Shown here one piece after another: positions 1 through 11,152 of a stretch of DNA of 64,000 nucleotides. Each line of letters starts with the position of its first letter. Position 1 is the first letter of the stretch. The position numbers and the translations under genes were made by a program. The stretch lies in contig NC_080059.1 of assembly GCF_026212465.1 (NCBI RefSeq), positions 13,012,001-13,076,000 on the forward strand. Direction: 5' to 3'. The DNA is from Amaranthus tricolor (Eukaryota > Streptophyta > Magnoliopsida > Caryophyllales > Amaranthaceae). The notes under the pieces are model-generated. The model did not search any database and was not told the origin of the DNA. It was given only the letters and a program-made list of their open reading frames with translations.

Positions 1-702
1 TTGCTTAATCCACATTACTCCCATGATCTCTTGATAGTGGGATGATGGATTGGATTATTCCATTTTCTTAGGGATATTATTTTCTATAAATTGCAAGTTA
101 ATTCTGGTTTTTAAGTGAAGTGAAGTAATCCAACGTTTTGTGCTTAAGTATTTTTCATACGTTTTTGTTGGATTTTACAAGAAATATTTTGTTCTCAAAA
201 TTGCCAATTAATTTATAATATTTTCTTGATGCAACTCTTTGATTTATTTTAGAGAATTTCTATCCTTTTTGTAAGGGTTTTTGAGAGTTTATGTAATTAG
301 ACTCGGGTGAGTCTAAGGGGGAAGTTAGATAGCTTTTAGTGAAGCTAGAGAGGATTAGCTTATTGTAAAGCTAAGTTTGTTGCTTTGAGTAAAGCAATTA
401 GAGAGTGAAGAGTTGGCCTAGTTGTTTCGCTTCGAGTGAAGTAAGGTGTTTATTGTAATTGTAACTAATTGCCTTAAACATAGTGAAGTGGTTAGAAATC
501 CCAAGTGGTCGTGGTTTTTCCTTTTGTTTAGGCCCAAAAGGTTTCCACGTAAAATCGTACGTCTCTCTTATTATTTTGCTCTTAGTTTAAGCTTTATTTA
601 TTTTGAATAATTCCGCAAAAACAGGGCACAATCGCTTAAACTTGCAACAACAACAATTCACCCCCCCTCTTGTTGCTGTTCCCGTTCCTAATTGAATCAA
701 CA
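1..702 (+). repeat. 5' LTR, 3' portion, of the Sirevirus-type element
   Basis: The stretch ends in ACA two bases before the primer-binding site, as an LTR should. It contains a run of short perfect inverted repeats (297-441). No part overlaps the visible start of the 3' LTR (8580-8900), so the full LTR must be longer than about 1 kb. The left boundary lies outside the window. Confidence 0.75.
297..441 (+). promoter_or_regulatory. ladder of five short perfect hairpins in the LTR
   Basis: Five consecutive inverted repeats: 297-316 (TTAGACTC, loop GGGT), 330-347 (TAGCTT, loop of 6), 355-374 (TTAGCTT, loop of 6), 380-397 (TTGCTTT, loop GAGT) and 430-441 (CTTC, loop GAGT). Stems are 4 to 8 bp without mismatch. 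Palindromic motifs have been described in Sirevirus LTRs. A role in transcription or RNA folding is inference. Confidence 0.6.
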
Positions 703-704
703 AT

Positions 705-716
705 TGGTATCAGAGC
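705..716 (+). other. primer-binding site, initiator tRNA-Met type
   Basis: TGGTATCAGAGC is the standard plant copia PBS, complementary to the 3' end of initiator methionine tRNA. It lies 2 nt after the LTR end. Confidence 0.95.
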
Positions 717-770
717 CCTGTTCCCAGAAGATCAGGAAACCCTGAGGGCAGATTCTGGTGTTCCCTAAAA

Positions 771-2567
771 ATGTCAATTATGAACGAGCGAATGGAAGAA
801 GGGTATTCAACTCAAAGACCGCCAATGTTCGATGGAAAATTCTATACATATTGGAAAAATAGGATGGAGATCTTCATTAAAGCGGAAAATTATCAAGTTT
901 GGAGAGTCATAGAAATCGGAGATTTTGAGGTAACCACTACTAACTCCAACAATGAAATTGTTCCCAAACCTATAACCGAATATGAAAAAGAAGATTTTCA
1001 GAAAATGGAATTAAATGCTCTTGCTATAAAATTACTTCATTGTGGTCTTGGACCAAACGAGCATAATAGAATAATGGGGTGCAAATCCGCTAAGCAAATT
1101 TGGGACCTGCTTGCTGTTACCCATGAGGGAACAAGTGAAGTAAAACGGTCCAAAATTGATTTGTTAATGTCTAAATACGAGAGGTTTGTTATGGAGCCAA
1201 GAGAAAGTATCCAAGAGATGTTCACTAGGTTCACCAACATAACAAACGAGCTTGTCTCTCTTGGAAGAATAATTCCCACTGATGAACAAGTAAGGAAGAT
1301 CCTAAGGAGCCTTCCTCAAGATGAGCGCTGGAGGGCCAAGGTTACTGCTATACAAGAGTCCAAAGATTTTACTAAGTTCAATCTAGAGGAGCTGGCTGGT
1401 TCCCTAATGACGCATGAATTGCATTTGGGAACAGCAGACAGTTCCAGGAACAAGGGACTGGCTCTGGCAGCGGGGGAACAGGACGAATCAGAATGTGATG
1501 AGGAAGAGGCTGCTTTATTGGTACGAAAATTCAAGAAGTTCTTCAGGAACAGCAGGTATGCAAATCAAAGAAACAACAAAGAAAGAAGAACAAAAAATCT
1601 TGAATGTCACAAATGTGGAAGTACCGAACACTTCATCAAGGATTGCCCAACATGGAAGAATGAAAAGGGTAAGGGAAAGACAAGAGATTCAAGAAGACCG
1701 TTGAACAAAGAAAATTTTAACAAGACTGACTTTCGTAAGGCCATGATTGCTGCATGGGGAGAAACTGAAAGTGAGAATGAAACTATTGTTCCCGAAGAAG
1801 AGGAAACAGCTAACCTATGTCTCATGGCTACACATAAAGGCAAGGAGAAGCAGGTAAATATTTCTAATTCATTTTCTGACCATTCATTCAATCCAAGTAA
1901 AAATGAATTAAAAGAGTTGTTAAAAGAGGCACAAGTTAAAATTGAAAATTGCAATGATAAGTGTCTCAGGTTAGAAAAGGAACTTAAAGTAAGCAAAGAC
2001 CATGTCTCATACATAAACACCTTTAGACATGATGTCCAAAACAGATTTTTCGGTTTGTTGGACCAAAATATAATCCTAAAGGAAAATATGGAGAGACTTA
2101 AGAAGGAAAATGTTATTCTTAACATTGAGCTATCGCAATACAAATTATTAGGCTTAAATAAGGAATTGATAGATGCATCTACTAAAGACTTATGCAATGA
2201 TTTTCAATATTTAAAAATGAATTCGGAATCCAACCGTAACAACAATAATAATCTTGAATTAAATTCAAGAGAAAAAGGGAAAATCAAAATAACTCCCAAA
2301 TGGATTCTAGATGCTAAAAGTAAGAAATCACAAGGCCTAAAATATTTTAAGAATAACAAAAGTAAGAAAGCTTACGTTAATCTTCCTAGAGACAGGTACT
2401 GTACCTTCTGTGGTAAAGCTGGCCATCTGAAGGAACAGTGCACCAAAAAGGAACAGTATACTGTCTCTAACAGAAACTATGTCTATAACATTCAAATTGA
2501 TAAATATGATTCATGTAAGATCGACAAGGAACCCAAGAAAGTCTGGGTTCCTATAATTAACAATTAA
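771..2567 (+). CDS. gag: Gag polyprotein of the Sirevirus-type element
   Basis: 598 residues from an ATG 55 nt after the PBS. Gag packages the element RNA in cytoplasmic particles. The N-terminal half (about residues 20-230) has the copia Gag (UBN2-like) pattern. A CX2CX4HX4C zinc knuckle is at about 279-292 and a second at about 544-557, near the C terminus. Between them lies a charged region, about 380-480, that looks like coiled coil. Two widely spaced knuckles and the long C-terminal extension make it larger than most copia Gags, as is usual in Sireviruses. It ends in TAA, with pol opening in another frame 7 nt earlier. I see no internal stop. Confidence 0.92.
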   Translation: MSIMNERMEEGYSTQRPPMFDGKFYTYWKNRMEIFIKAENYQVWRVIEIGDFEVTTTNSNNEIVPKPITEYEKEDFQKMELNALAIKLLHCGLGPNEHNRIMGCKSAKQIWDLLAVTHEGTSEVKRSKIDLLMSKYERFVMEPRESIQEMFTRFTNITNELVSLGRIIPTDEQVRKILRSLPQDERWRAKVTAIQESKDFTKFNLEELAGSLMTHELHLGTADSSRNKGLALAAGEQDESECDEEEAALLVRKFKKFFRNSRYANQRNNKERRTKNLECHKCGSTEHFIKDCPTWKNEKGKGKTRDSRRPLNKENFNKTDFRKAMIAAWGETESENETIVPEEEETANLCLMATHKGKEKQVNISNSFSDHSFNPSKNELKELLKEAQVKIENCNDKCLRLEKELKVSKDHVSYINTFRHDVQNRFFGLLDQNIILKENMERLKKENVILNIELSQYKLLGLNKELIDASTKDLCNDFQYLKMNSESNRNNNNNLELNSREKGKIKITPKWILDAKSKKSQGLKYFKNNKSKKAYVNLPRDRYCTFCGKAGHLKEQCTKKEQYTVSNRNYVYNIQIDKYDSCKIDKEPKKVWVPIINN

Positions 2568-2584
2568 TTATCTTACAGGTCCAA

Positions 2585-5500
2585 GTGAGGGGGAACAGCT
2601 CATGGTATCTCGACAGTGGGTGTTCCAAGCATATGACGGGTGACAAATCTAAATTTCTCTCACTTGAAGCCTATGATGGGGGAACAGTAACCTTCGGTGA
2701 CAATATGAAGGGTGAGATAATCGCCAAAGGAAAGGTTGGAAGGTCATGTTCCCACGCCATTGATAATGTATTTTTAGTCGAGAATTTGAAACACAACTTA
2801 CTTAGTATTTCTCAATTTTGTGATAAGGGTAACTCTGTAAACTTTACTTCTGAAAAGTGCATTATTTCTAGGAATGACACTGGAGACATCATTCTTGAGG
2901 GAAACAGAAAAGGGAACACTTATGTAGTGGACCTGGACACTGTTCCCAGAAACAGTCTAACGTGTCTAAGTGTTATAGAAGACGACCCACTTCTTTGGCA
3001 TAAGCGTCTAGGTCATGCTAGTTATTCATTGATTAATTCATTAAGATCTAAAGACCTAGTTAGAGGACTACCATCTATAAAATTCCTTAAAGATGAAATA
3101 TGTGATCCTTGTGCCAAAGGAAAACAAGTAAGGCCATCTTTTAAACCAAAGAATGTTGTGACCACCTCAAAAACGCTTGAATTATTACACATGGATTTGT
3201 GTGGACCTATGAGAATACAAAGCCGTAGTGGCAAGAGATATGTGTTTGTTATTATTGATGATTATAGTAGATTTACATGGACTTTATTTCTAGTTAGTAA
3301 AGATGAAGCCTTTAATGAGTTTGTTTCTTTCGCTAACAAAATACAAAAATCTACCAATAATCAAATTGTTCACATAAGGTCAGATCATGGTAAAGAATTT
3401 GAAAATTCAAGCTTTATGAGTTATTGCAATGAACATGGAATAAGTCACAATTTTTCCGCCCCTAGAACACCACAACAAAATGGTGTTGTAGAAAGGAAAA
3501 ATAGAACTTTAGAAGAAATGGCTAGAACTATGTTAATTGCTAGTGGTTTACCTAGAAATTTTTGGGCCGAGGCTGTTAATACTGCATGTTATATTTTAAA
3601 TAGAGTATTGATAAGACCAATCACTTCTAAGACACCCTATGAACTGTTTAAAGGTGTTAAACCAAATATTGCCTATTTTCGTGTGTTTGGTTGCAAATGT
3701 TTTGTACATGTTAATGGAAAACGGAATATAGGTAAATTTGATGAAAGAAGTGATGAAGCAGTATTTCTTGGCTACTCATCTCAAAGTAAGGCATATAGAG
3801 TCTATAACAAAAGAACAATGAGTGTGGAAGAATCCATTCACATAATTTTCGATGAAACTAACTTTTTGTCAAGTGAACAGGATACAAATAATTTTAAGAT
3901 AGGTCTTGCAAATTTAGAAGAAGATGATGAAGAATTGAAAGTGCATGATCAAGAAACAGCTGGTGAACAGCCGGTTCCAGCAGAAGCAGAAAGTACTGAT
4001 CAAGTTCAGGAACTGCCAGAACATCAGGAACAGCAGACTGTTCCCAATCCAGCTGTTCCCACAGATGAGCAGAACAATCCAGTAGCTGAACAGAATATTA
4101 ATCAAGCTGATGAACCAGAACATGCTACTGTTCCCACAAGAGATTTTATGCCAAAACCTTGGAGATATCAAAAATACCATCCTCTTGATTTGATTGTAAG
4201 TGACTTAAATAAAGGAACACAAACTAGATCTCAAATGAGAAACTTTTGTGCACATTTTGCGTTCCTATCATCACTTGAACCCAAAAATCACGAAGAAGCT
4301 CTAAGGGATTCGGAATGGGTCGTAGCCATGCAAGATGAATTGAACGAATTTGAAAGGAACAAAGTATGGCATTTAGAACCCAAACCGAAACACAAGAAGG
4401 TAATTGGTTTGAAATGGGTATTTCGGAACAAACTAGATGAGCATGGAATAATTGTAAGAAACAAAGCAAGGCTCGTGGTCAAAGGGTACAATCAACAAGA
4501 AGGTATTGATTATACTGAGACATTTGCTCCAGTAGCAAGGTTAGAAGCTATTAGAATTTTAATTTCTTTTGCTGCATTTATGAACTTTAAATTATATCAA
4601 ATGGATGTGAAATGTGCTTTCTTGAATGGTTTTCTTGATGAAGAAGTTTTTGTTGAACAACCGCCTGGCTTTGAGAATACCTCGTGTCTTGATCATGTCT
4701 ATAAGCTTGATAAAGCTCTTTATGGGTTGAAACAAGCTCCAAGGCAATGGTATGAAAGACTATCAAAGTTTTTGATTCAAAATGACTTTATTAGAGGTAA
4801 AATTGATAAAACCTTATTCTTTAAGAATAAAGGTTCCAATATATTAGTTGTTCAAATATATGTTGATGATATTATTTTTGGTGCCACAAATGAATTGCTA
4901 TGTAAAGAATTTGCTAACCTTATGAGCACTGAATTTGAAATGAGCATGATGGGAGAATTAAATTTCTTTCTTGGTTTGCAAATTAAACAAACTGCTAATG
5001 GTATCTTTATTCATCAACAAAAATATATAAAAGAACTTCTTAAGAAATATGGCATGACTAACGCTAAAACCAACCATACACCCATGGCTACTAATGTAAG
5101 ATTAGATGAAGATACAAATGGAACAAATATTGACCAAACTATGTATAGAGGCATGATTGGATCTTTATTATATCTAACTGCTAGTAGACCCGATATTTCA
5201 TTTAGTGTTGGTTTATGTGCAAGATTTCAATCTAACCCTAAAGAATCACATCTAACTGCAGTGAAACGTATTTTGAGATATCTAAAGGGAACAGATGATT
5301 TATCATTATTTTATCCTAAAAGTGATGTTTTTGATTTGAAAGGCTTTAGTGATGCAGATTATGCAGGAGATCTTGTTAATAGAAAAAGCACGTCAGGTAT
5401 GGTACAATTTCTTGGCTCATGTTTAGTTTCGTGGAGCTCCAAGAAACAAAACACTGTTGCATTATCAACCGCTGAAGCTGAGTACGTAGCAGCAGCAGCT

Positions 5501-5803
5501 TGCTGTTCCCAAATGATATGGATAAAGCAGCAGCTAAGAGACTTTGGTATTAAGTATGCATGTGTTCCTATTTATTGCGATAATACCAGTGCCATATGCA
5601 TATCCAAAGATCCAGTGCATCACTCACGAGTAAAGCACATCCATATTAGGCATCATTTTCTTAAGGATAATGTTGAAAATAAAAATATTATTGTTAAGCA
5701 TGTAAACACTAATGAGCAAATAGCAGATATCATGACCAAACCGCTTCCAAGGGAACAGCATGAGAAAATGAGATTGGAACTTGGCATGATCAAGCTGCAT
5801 TAA
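2585..5803 (+). CDS. pol: Pol polyprotein (protease, integrase, RT, RNase H) of the Sirevirus-type element
   Basis: About 1072 residues. In order: aspartic protease DSG at about residues 10-12; GAG-pre-integrase LWHKRLGH near 137; integrase core with the Asp of MDLCGPM near 204, the Asp of RSDHG near 267 and the Glu of NGVVERK near 303; reverse transcriptase with YVDD near 759; RNase H with DADYAGD near 923 and YCDNTSAI near 997. The frame is open from 2561, overlaps the end of gag by 7 nt, and is offset -1 (or +2) from it. The listed first codon is GTG, so pol is probably made by frameshifting, or by splicing (TTACAG at 2573-2578), rather than from its own start. No internal stop. Confidence 0.93.
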   Translation: MRGNSSWYLDSGCSKHMTGDKSKFLSLEAYDGGTVTFGDNMKGEIIAKGKVGRSCSHAIDNVFLVENLKHNLLSISQFCDKGNSVNFTSEKCIISRNDTGDIILEGNRKGNTYVVDLDTVPRNSLTCLSVIEDDPLLWHKRLGHASYSLINSLRSKDLVRGLPSIKFLKDEICDPCAKGKQVRPSFKPKNVVTTSKTLELLHMDLCGPMRIQSRSGKRYVFVIIDDYSRFTWTLFLVSKDEAFNEFVSFANKIQKSTNNQIVHIRSDHGKEFENSSFMSYCNEHGISHNFSAPRTPQQNGVVERKNRTLEEMARTMLIASGLPRNFWAEAVNTACYILNRVLIRPITSKTPYELFKGVKPNIAYFRVFGCKCFVHVNGKRNIGKFDERSDEAVFLGYSSQSKAYRVYNKRTMSVEESIHIIFDETNFLSSEQDTNNFKIGLANLEEDDEELKVHDQETAGEQPVPAEAESTDQVQELPEHQEQQTVPNPAVPTDEQNNPVAEQNINQADEPEHATVPTRDFMPKPWRYQKYHPLDLIVSDLNKGTQTRSQMRNFCAHFAFLSSLEPKNHEEALRDSEWVVAMQDELNEFERNKVWHLEPKPKHKKVIGLKWVFRNKLDEHGIIVRNKARLVVKGYNQQEGIDYTETFAPVARLEAIRILISFAAFMNFKLYQMDVKCAFLNGFLDEEVFVEQPPGFENTSCLDHVYKLDKALYGLKQAPRQWYERLSKFLIQNDFIRGKIDKTLFFKNKGSNILVVQIYVDDIIFGATNELLCKEFANLMSTEFEMSMMGELNFFLGLQIKQTANGIFIHQQKYIKELLKKYGMTNAKTNHTPMATNVRLDEDTNGTNIDQTMYRGMIGSLLYLTASRPDISFSVGLCARFQSNPKESHLTAVKRILRYLKGTDDLSLFYPKSDVFDLKGFSDADYAGDLVNRKSTSGMVQFLGSCLVSWSSKKQNTVALSTAEAEYVAAAACCSQMIWIKQQLRDFGIKYACVPIYCDNTSAICISKDPVHHSRVKHIHIRHHFLKDNVENKNIIVKHVNTNEQIADIMTKPLPREQHEKMRLELGMIKLH

Positions 5804-6327
5804 AGGAAGTGTCATATATGATCCTTAGAGACAAAATAAAAATTGAAAATGATCAATCAACCACAATAAACTTGATTGAAAGATCAATTATTGATAGGAT
5901 CAGGTACGCATTTTTTTAAGGGAATATACTTTGAATGTTCTTATGATTGCATGATTATTTTGATCAAACGGTAGTAGCATAATATTATCATTTTCTTATT
6001 ATAAATATATAATAAAAATATAAAAAAAAAAATAAAAAAAATAAAAAAAATAAAAAAAAAAAATTATATATAAATTTTTTTTCCAGCAATTTTTTTTGGG
6101 AAGTAGGAGTTGGATCATCAAATTCATCTGTCTCCATTTCGTGTCTCTGTATCAAAATGCATAACTAAGGAAAATGGAACATTTAGTAACCGTCACCTCT
6201 CACAAATAAACCCACTCCCTCACGTTCCATCCTTCACTTCATAATCATTACCCTTTCCCTTTCACTCAACCCCAAACCGTCATTTTCTCCATTACACTTT
6301 CTCTTGCTCTTCTCTTCCAAAACTTCC
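5804..6327 (+). other. pol to envelope-like spacer with A-rich tract
   Basis: About 520 nt without a gene. It holds an A-rich run at about 6010-6062 and a pyrimidine-rich stretch from 6185 to 6327 before the next ATG. That stretch could serve as a splice acceptor region for a subgenomic RNA, but I cannot place a convincing site. Confidence 0.5.
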
Positions 6328-7791
6328 ATGAAAATCAAAAACCAGAACCCTAAAATGAAGCAACCTGTACCTCTTCAAGTCATCTACCCACCTTCTCACA
6401 CTCCTAAGCCTGAGTCTTCATCAAAAGAACCGGAGGGAACCCCCATCTCCCCGAAAATACATGCAAGCAGTAAGAGATCAAGAGGATCCAAGAAACCTCC
6501 AACACGTTCTGTAAAGAAAATGAAGGTAACCCACTACTTCAACGCTGAGGAACTTTCCAAAGAAATGTCAGTTGGCTTTGGCCTTGACAAAGAGTGGTAT
6601 GAGACTGCAAACTTTCCTCAATTTCACAAAATTCTACAAACTCAACATTGGGAATCACTCATGTGCGATTACTGCTGCAATCCCATTTACCCAGAAATTA
6701 TGCGTGAGTTCATCTCTAACTTTTCTATTAATGATGGAGTCTGTTTCAGTTCAATTAAAGAAATTGAAATTGAATTTGATAGTTTGACGTTAGGAGAGTG
6801 GCTAGGAGTGCCAGCCACTGGTTTTCATGTTTATTATGTTGGGTCAAAAATTGCGTTTTCTGGGATTGATGAAAAGGATGTTTGGAGATGTTTAGGTGTT
6901 AGGCAAAAGAGAGGTAAAGTGAGTCACAATGTTTTGTCCCCCTTACACAAGTTACTTTACAACATTGCTCGAAGGTTTATTTTACCACGAAATTCAAAAC
7001 GTAGTGAGGTAAGTCTTCGAGATGCCACTTTGATTTACTGTATGGTGAACAATATAAAGATTAACTTTCCTTCCTTGATGATTTCGCATTTAAATGATTG
7101 TATAGCCAAAAGATGTATGGTAGGCTATGGTGGTTTATTGTCCTGGATTTTCTCAAAATTTGGTGTTCCACTTGGAGAATACAGCTTTCCTATGGGTCCC
7201 AGTAACATGATAGGTGCAAAATGTTTGAATAACTTGCGCCTTAAATTAAATGAGGAAGGGATCCTTGAAAATGCTGTGGAACAGATTGAAATTGATTCTG
7301 ATGATGAGGAACAGGAGGAAGAGGGGAAGGAAAAGGAGGAACAGGAAGTAGAGGAAGAAGTGGAGAAGGAGGAACAGGAAAAAGAAGTTGAAAAGGAGGA
7401 ACAGGAGAAAGAAGGAGCTGGAGTTAAGGAACAGGAGGTTGTTCCTTCTGATAAGGAGGAAGAAGACAAGGGGATGGGACCTGAAGTTGCTCTTGATGAT
7501 GACTCTAGGGCTGAACCCAATAGTTTTCCCTCACCAAAGCCAACCACTCCACCACCACCATCACCAACACCAAGATCACCACCACCATCATTTCACAGAC
7601 AAAGCTTTGATCAGGCAACCGTTCCTACTGCCCCCTTATACTCCATTCTCCTCAAGCTTGATGATTTGCAGGATCGCTTCTTCAAATTTCAAGATGAGAT
7701 TCGTGTTTTCCTAGCCTCATTAGCTGACCAGATGACTCAAATGGAGGCTCGTCTTGGTGCTAAATTGGACACAGTGGAGGTGGAAACATAA
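6328..7791 (+). CDS. envelope-like ORF of Sirevirus (unknown function)
   Basis: 487 residues from the ATG at 6328; the frame is open slightly upstream without an ATG. The N terminus is Ser/Lys/Pro-rich. Residues about 75-320 form a folded core resembling plant 'putative transposon protein' domains. Next comes an acidic Glu-Gln-rich stretch (about 325-400), a Pro-rich stretch (about 415-435), and a C-terminal segment that looks like coiled coil (about 445-487). SIRE1-type elements carry such an ORF at this place. I see no clear signal peptide or membrane segment, so a true envelope role is not supported. The acidic stretch is built from repeated EEQE-like units that contain the GGAACAG motif found across the element. 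Undamaged. Confidence 0.8.
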   Translation: MKIKNQNPKMKQPVPLQVIYPPSHTPKPESSSKEPEGTPISPKIHASSKRSRGSKKPPTRSVKKMKVTHYFNAEELSKEMSVGFGLDKEWYETANFPQFHKILQTQHWESLMCDYCCNPIYPEIMREFISNFSINDGVCFSSIKEIEIEFDSLTLGEWLGVPATGFHVYYVGSKIAFSGIDEKDVWRCLGVRQKRGKVSHNVLSPLHKLLYNIARRFILPRNSKRSEVSLRDATLIYCMVNNIKINFPSLMISHLNDCIAKRCMVGYGGLLSWIFSKFGVPLGEYSFPMGPSNMIGAKCLNNLRLKLNEEGILENAVEQIEIDSDDEEQEEEGKEKEEQEVEEEVEKEEQEKEVEKEEQEKEGAGVKEQEVVPSDKEEEDKGMGPEVALDDDSRAEPNSFPSPKPTTPPPPSPTPRSPPPSFHRQSFDQATVPTAPLYSILLKLDDLQDRFFKFQDEIRVFLASLADQMTQMEARLGAKLDTVEVET

Positions 7792-8579
7792 TATATTGAT
7801 GAAGATGCCCCTGCTTCCTAGTTCTCCTTTAATATCTTTTATGTTTCATTGCTACTATCTCTGTCACCAAACAATTTCTTTGTCTTTTGGTACCAGCTGG
7901 GGTACACCTCTTAAACATTGTTAACTTTGTTAAACCTTTTTACATATGCTACTAACTGTTAGGTTTGATTAGTCATTGCTTATCATGCTTGCATTCATTG
8001 TTATTGCTTTTTAATTTGTGCATCCTTATTCTCTCTTTGACTATAACTATATGTTTAGTGCTGTGGTTTGATTGCTTATCTTCTTTTTGAATGATGTCAA
8101 AAGGGGGAATATTTGGCACAAACTTAAATAATGCTTGAGCATGTTTGAGATCTAGTTAAATCTATTATGTTGGACTTATGGATTAAGGTGCTGGTTTGTT
8201 TCTGATGTTTGGTTTCGGATGTTTGTGTTGATAGCTGTTAGTTGTTGCTCATTAACACTGAAACTAGGTTTCTCATTGCATTAAGGATTAAGATACTGAA
8301 TACTGATATTTCTGGTTAGTTGTTTGTTTATGCTAATTTCTTTTAGCTTATGGATAGCTCTGATTATGGATGATTATGGTGGATTAAATTTTTCTTATTG
8401 TTTGATTTTATGATGAAATAATATAAAGTTGTTGTTTTGATTATTTCTAGAGTAACTGGTTTCATGATACTTAGTTAAGAAGAGTTGTTTTGATCTCTAA
8501 CATACTCTTCAACATTGGTTTACTCTATTTTGTTTTTAAGTTTGTTTGAAAAGTTTGTCATCATCAAAAAGGGGGAATT
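7792..8579 (+). other. 3' untranslated region with two polypurine tracts
   Basis: There is no gene here. Purine runs CAAAAGGGGGAA (about 8099-8110) and CAAAAAGGGGGAA (about 8565-8577) share an almost identical core. The second abuts the LTR start TGTTGG and is the plus-strand primer. The first is an internal copy; repeated polypurine tracts are known in Sireviruses. Confidence 0.75.
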
Positions 8580-8900
8580 TGTTGGACCTCTTGAGTTTTG
8601 ATGATGACTACACTTTAGCAAATATGTGTTTAGAGATTGTGCGCAGGTCGATATCCGATTAATTGTGATCGTTGATAGTACCTATGCCTTAGCTTATGGA
8701 AACGTACATGTCAAAAGGTTTCAATTGATGTTAGGAAAAGCATATCGCTTGGGATGTAAAATGGAGACAGCAGATCTACTGTTCCCAAGTTGGATGTTGT
8801 AGCTAAACTGAAGTCTGGAGACAGCACACTGTTCCTGAGCTGAAGGTTGACTACGTTGACTGAAAATTCTGATTATCATATTTTAATTATTATTTTTAGT
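8580..8900 (+). repeat. 3' LTR, 5' portion, cut by gap
   Basis: Begins TGTTGG directly after the polypurine tract. It contains two related blocks with GGAGACAGCA followed by ACTGTTCC, about 50 bp apart (8764-8785 and 8818-8835). The unknown bases from 8901 remove the rest. Confidence 0.85.
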
Positions 8901-9000
8901 NNNNNNNNNNNNNNNNNNNNNNNNNNNNNNNNNNNNNNNNNNNNNNNNNNNNNNNNNNNNNNNNNNNNNNNNNNNNNNNNNNNNNNNNNNNNNNNNNNNN
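8901..9000. other. assembly gap (100 N)
   Basis: Exactly 100 undetermined bases between LTR sequence and an (AT)n array. The round number suggests a placeholder, not a measured length. Confidence 0.98.
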
Positions 9001-9857
<857 letters not shown>

Positions 9858-9883
9858 AAAGTGAAAAATCTAAACTAATTACA

Positions 9884-10147
9884 CTACCAAACACAAAAAT
9901 TTAATAGATACTCGACCATCTTGTTCTTCAATTCACGCATTTCTTCTTTTGTCAAAGAGCGTGTTTGTCTTGGAGTGTTGTATGAAACCTAAATATTGTA
10001 TGAAATAGTTAAAAAAGTTTATATAATACATATACATTAGATTTTATATAATTTTGAATATATAATATTATAATTTAAGAACGTAACATATATACATACC
10101 GAATCAATATATTCGACTTCTACATTCTTTACGGCTTGTAAGAGAGA
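9884..10147 (-). pseudogene. two-exon C-terminal fragment near the CACTA end
   Basis: On the minus strand an exon from about 10147 down to 10100 (ending EVEYIDS) meets a GTATGT donor. A TTAG acceptor opens an exon at 9988-9884 (VSYNTPRQTRSLTKEEMREL and on) that ends in TAG. The intron is 111 nt and the phase agrees. The upstream exon closes with a stop 16 codons in, so the gene is truncated. It could be the tail of the second CACTA-encoded protein. I do not recognise the family with certainty. Confidence 0.45.
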
Positions 10148-10205
10148 GTGTAGTAGCCGCAATCATTACCATTATCTTGTCGAAATCACTAAGTGATAAT
10201 AGATG

Positions 10206-11152
10206 TTAGTGCCAAAAAAGCTTTAAAAACCATAAAAACGGAACTTAGCACATAATTTCAAACATATGACTATTGTTTTCAATTCTAACCATTTAAATAC
10301 AATAATATACCAAATAGTGTTGTGTGTCAAGTTTCATGCCAAAAAAACCAAGTTTGAACTACTTTAAGCGAGTAAGTGCCAAAACAGCTTAAAAAGGCTA
10401 AAAAAACGCAACTTCGAACGTAATTTCAAGGATATGACTATTTTTTTTCAGTTTTAATCATTTCAAAATAATAATATATACCAAATAGTGTTGTGTACTA
10501 AGTTTCATGCCAAACAAACAAGCTTTGAACTACTTTAAGCGATTAAGTGCCAAAAAAGCTTAAAAAGTCTAAAAAACGCAACTTCGAATGTAATTTCAAG
10601 GATATATATTAAATAGTGTTGCGTGCCAAATTTCATGCCAAACATACCAAGTTTGAACTACTTTAACCGAGTAAGTGCCAAAAAAGCTTTAAAAACCTTA
10701 AAGACGGGACGTAGAACGTAATTTCAAGCATATAACTATTGTTTTCAATTCAAACCATTTCAGCACAATAATGTATACCAAATAGTGTTGTTTGCCAAGT
10801 TTAATGCCAAACAAATCAAGTTTGAACTACTTTAAGCGAGTAAGTGCCAAAAAAGCTTAAAAAGGCTAAAACATGCAACTGCGCACGTAATTTCAAGCAT
10901 ATGACTATTATTTTTAATTCTAACCAATTCAACACAATAAAATATACCAAATAGTGTTGTTTGTCAAGTTTCATTCCAAACAATCCAAGTTTGAACGACT
11001 TTATGTGATTAAGTGTCAAAAAAGCTTTAAAAACCTTAAAAACGCAACTTCGAACGTAATATCAAGCATATGATTATTGTTTTCAAATCTAACCATTTCA
11101 ACTCAATAATATATACCAAATAGTGTTGTGTGCCAAGTTTAATGCCAAACAA
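10206..11152. repeat. 169-bp tandem array, six copies
   Basis: The landmark CAAATAGTGTTG (or a close variant) begins at 10311, 10482, 10610, 10779, 10948 and 11117. Spacings are 171, 128, 169, 169 and 169 bp; the third unit carries a deletion. Each unit also has AAGTGCCAAAAAAGCTT and CAAGTTTGAACTACTTTA. The last copy runs straight into transposase sequence at about 11153. Confidence 0.9.

Larger units (their letters stand above)
1..8900 (+). mobile_element. Sirevirus-type Ty1/copia retrotransposon, outer ends missing
   Basis: The order is LTR part, PBS, gag, pol, envelope-like ORF, polypurine tracts and LTR start. An extra ORF between pol and the 3' LTR, with gag and pol in separate frames, fits the Sirevirus (SIRE/Maximus) group as I know it. 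The 5' LTR runs off the left edge and the 3' LTR enters an assembly gap, so LTR identity, target-site duplication and age cannot be read. The three ORFs show no internal stop, which suggests a fairly recent copy. The lineage call rests on architecture and motifs, not on a phylogeny. Confidence 0.85.

Noticed and set aside
6328..7791. True viral envelope glycoprotein
   Set aside because: No signal peptide, membrane anchor or glycoprotein pattern is visible; only the position matches the so-called envelope ORF.
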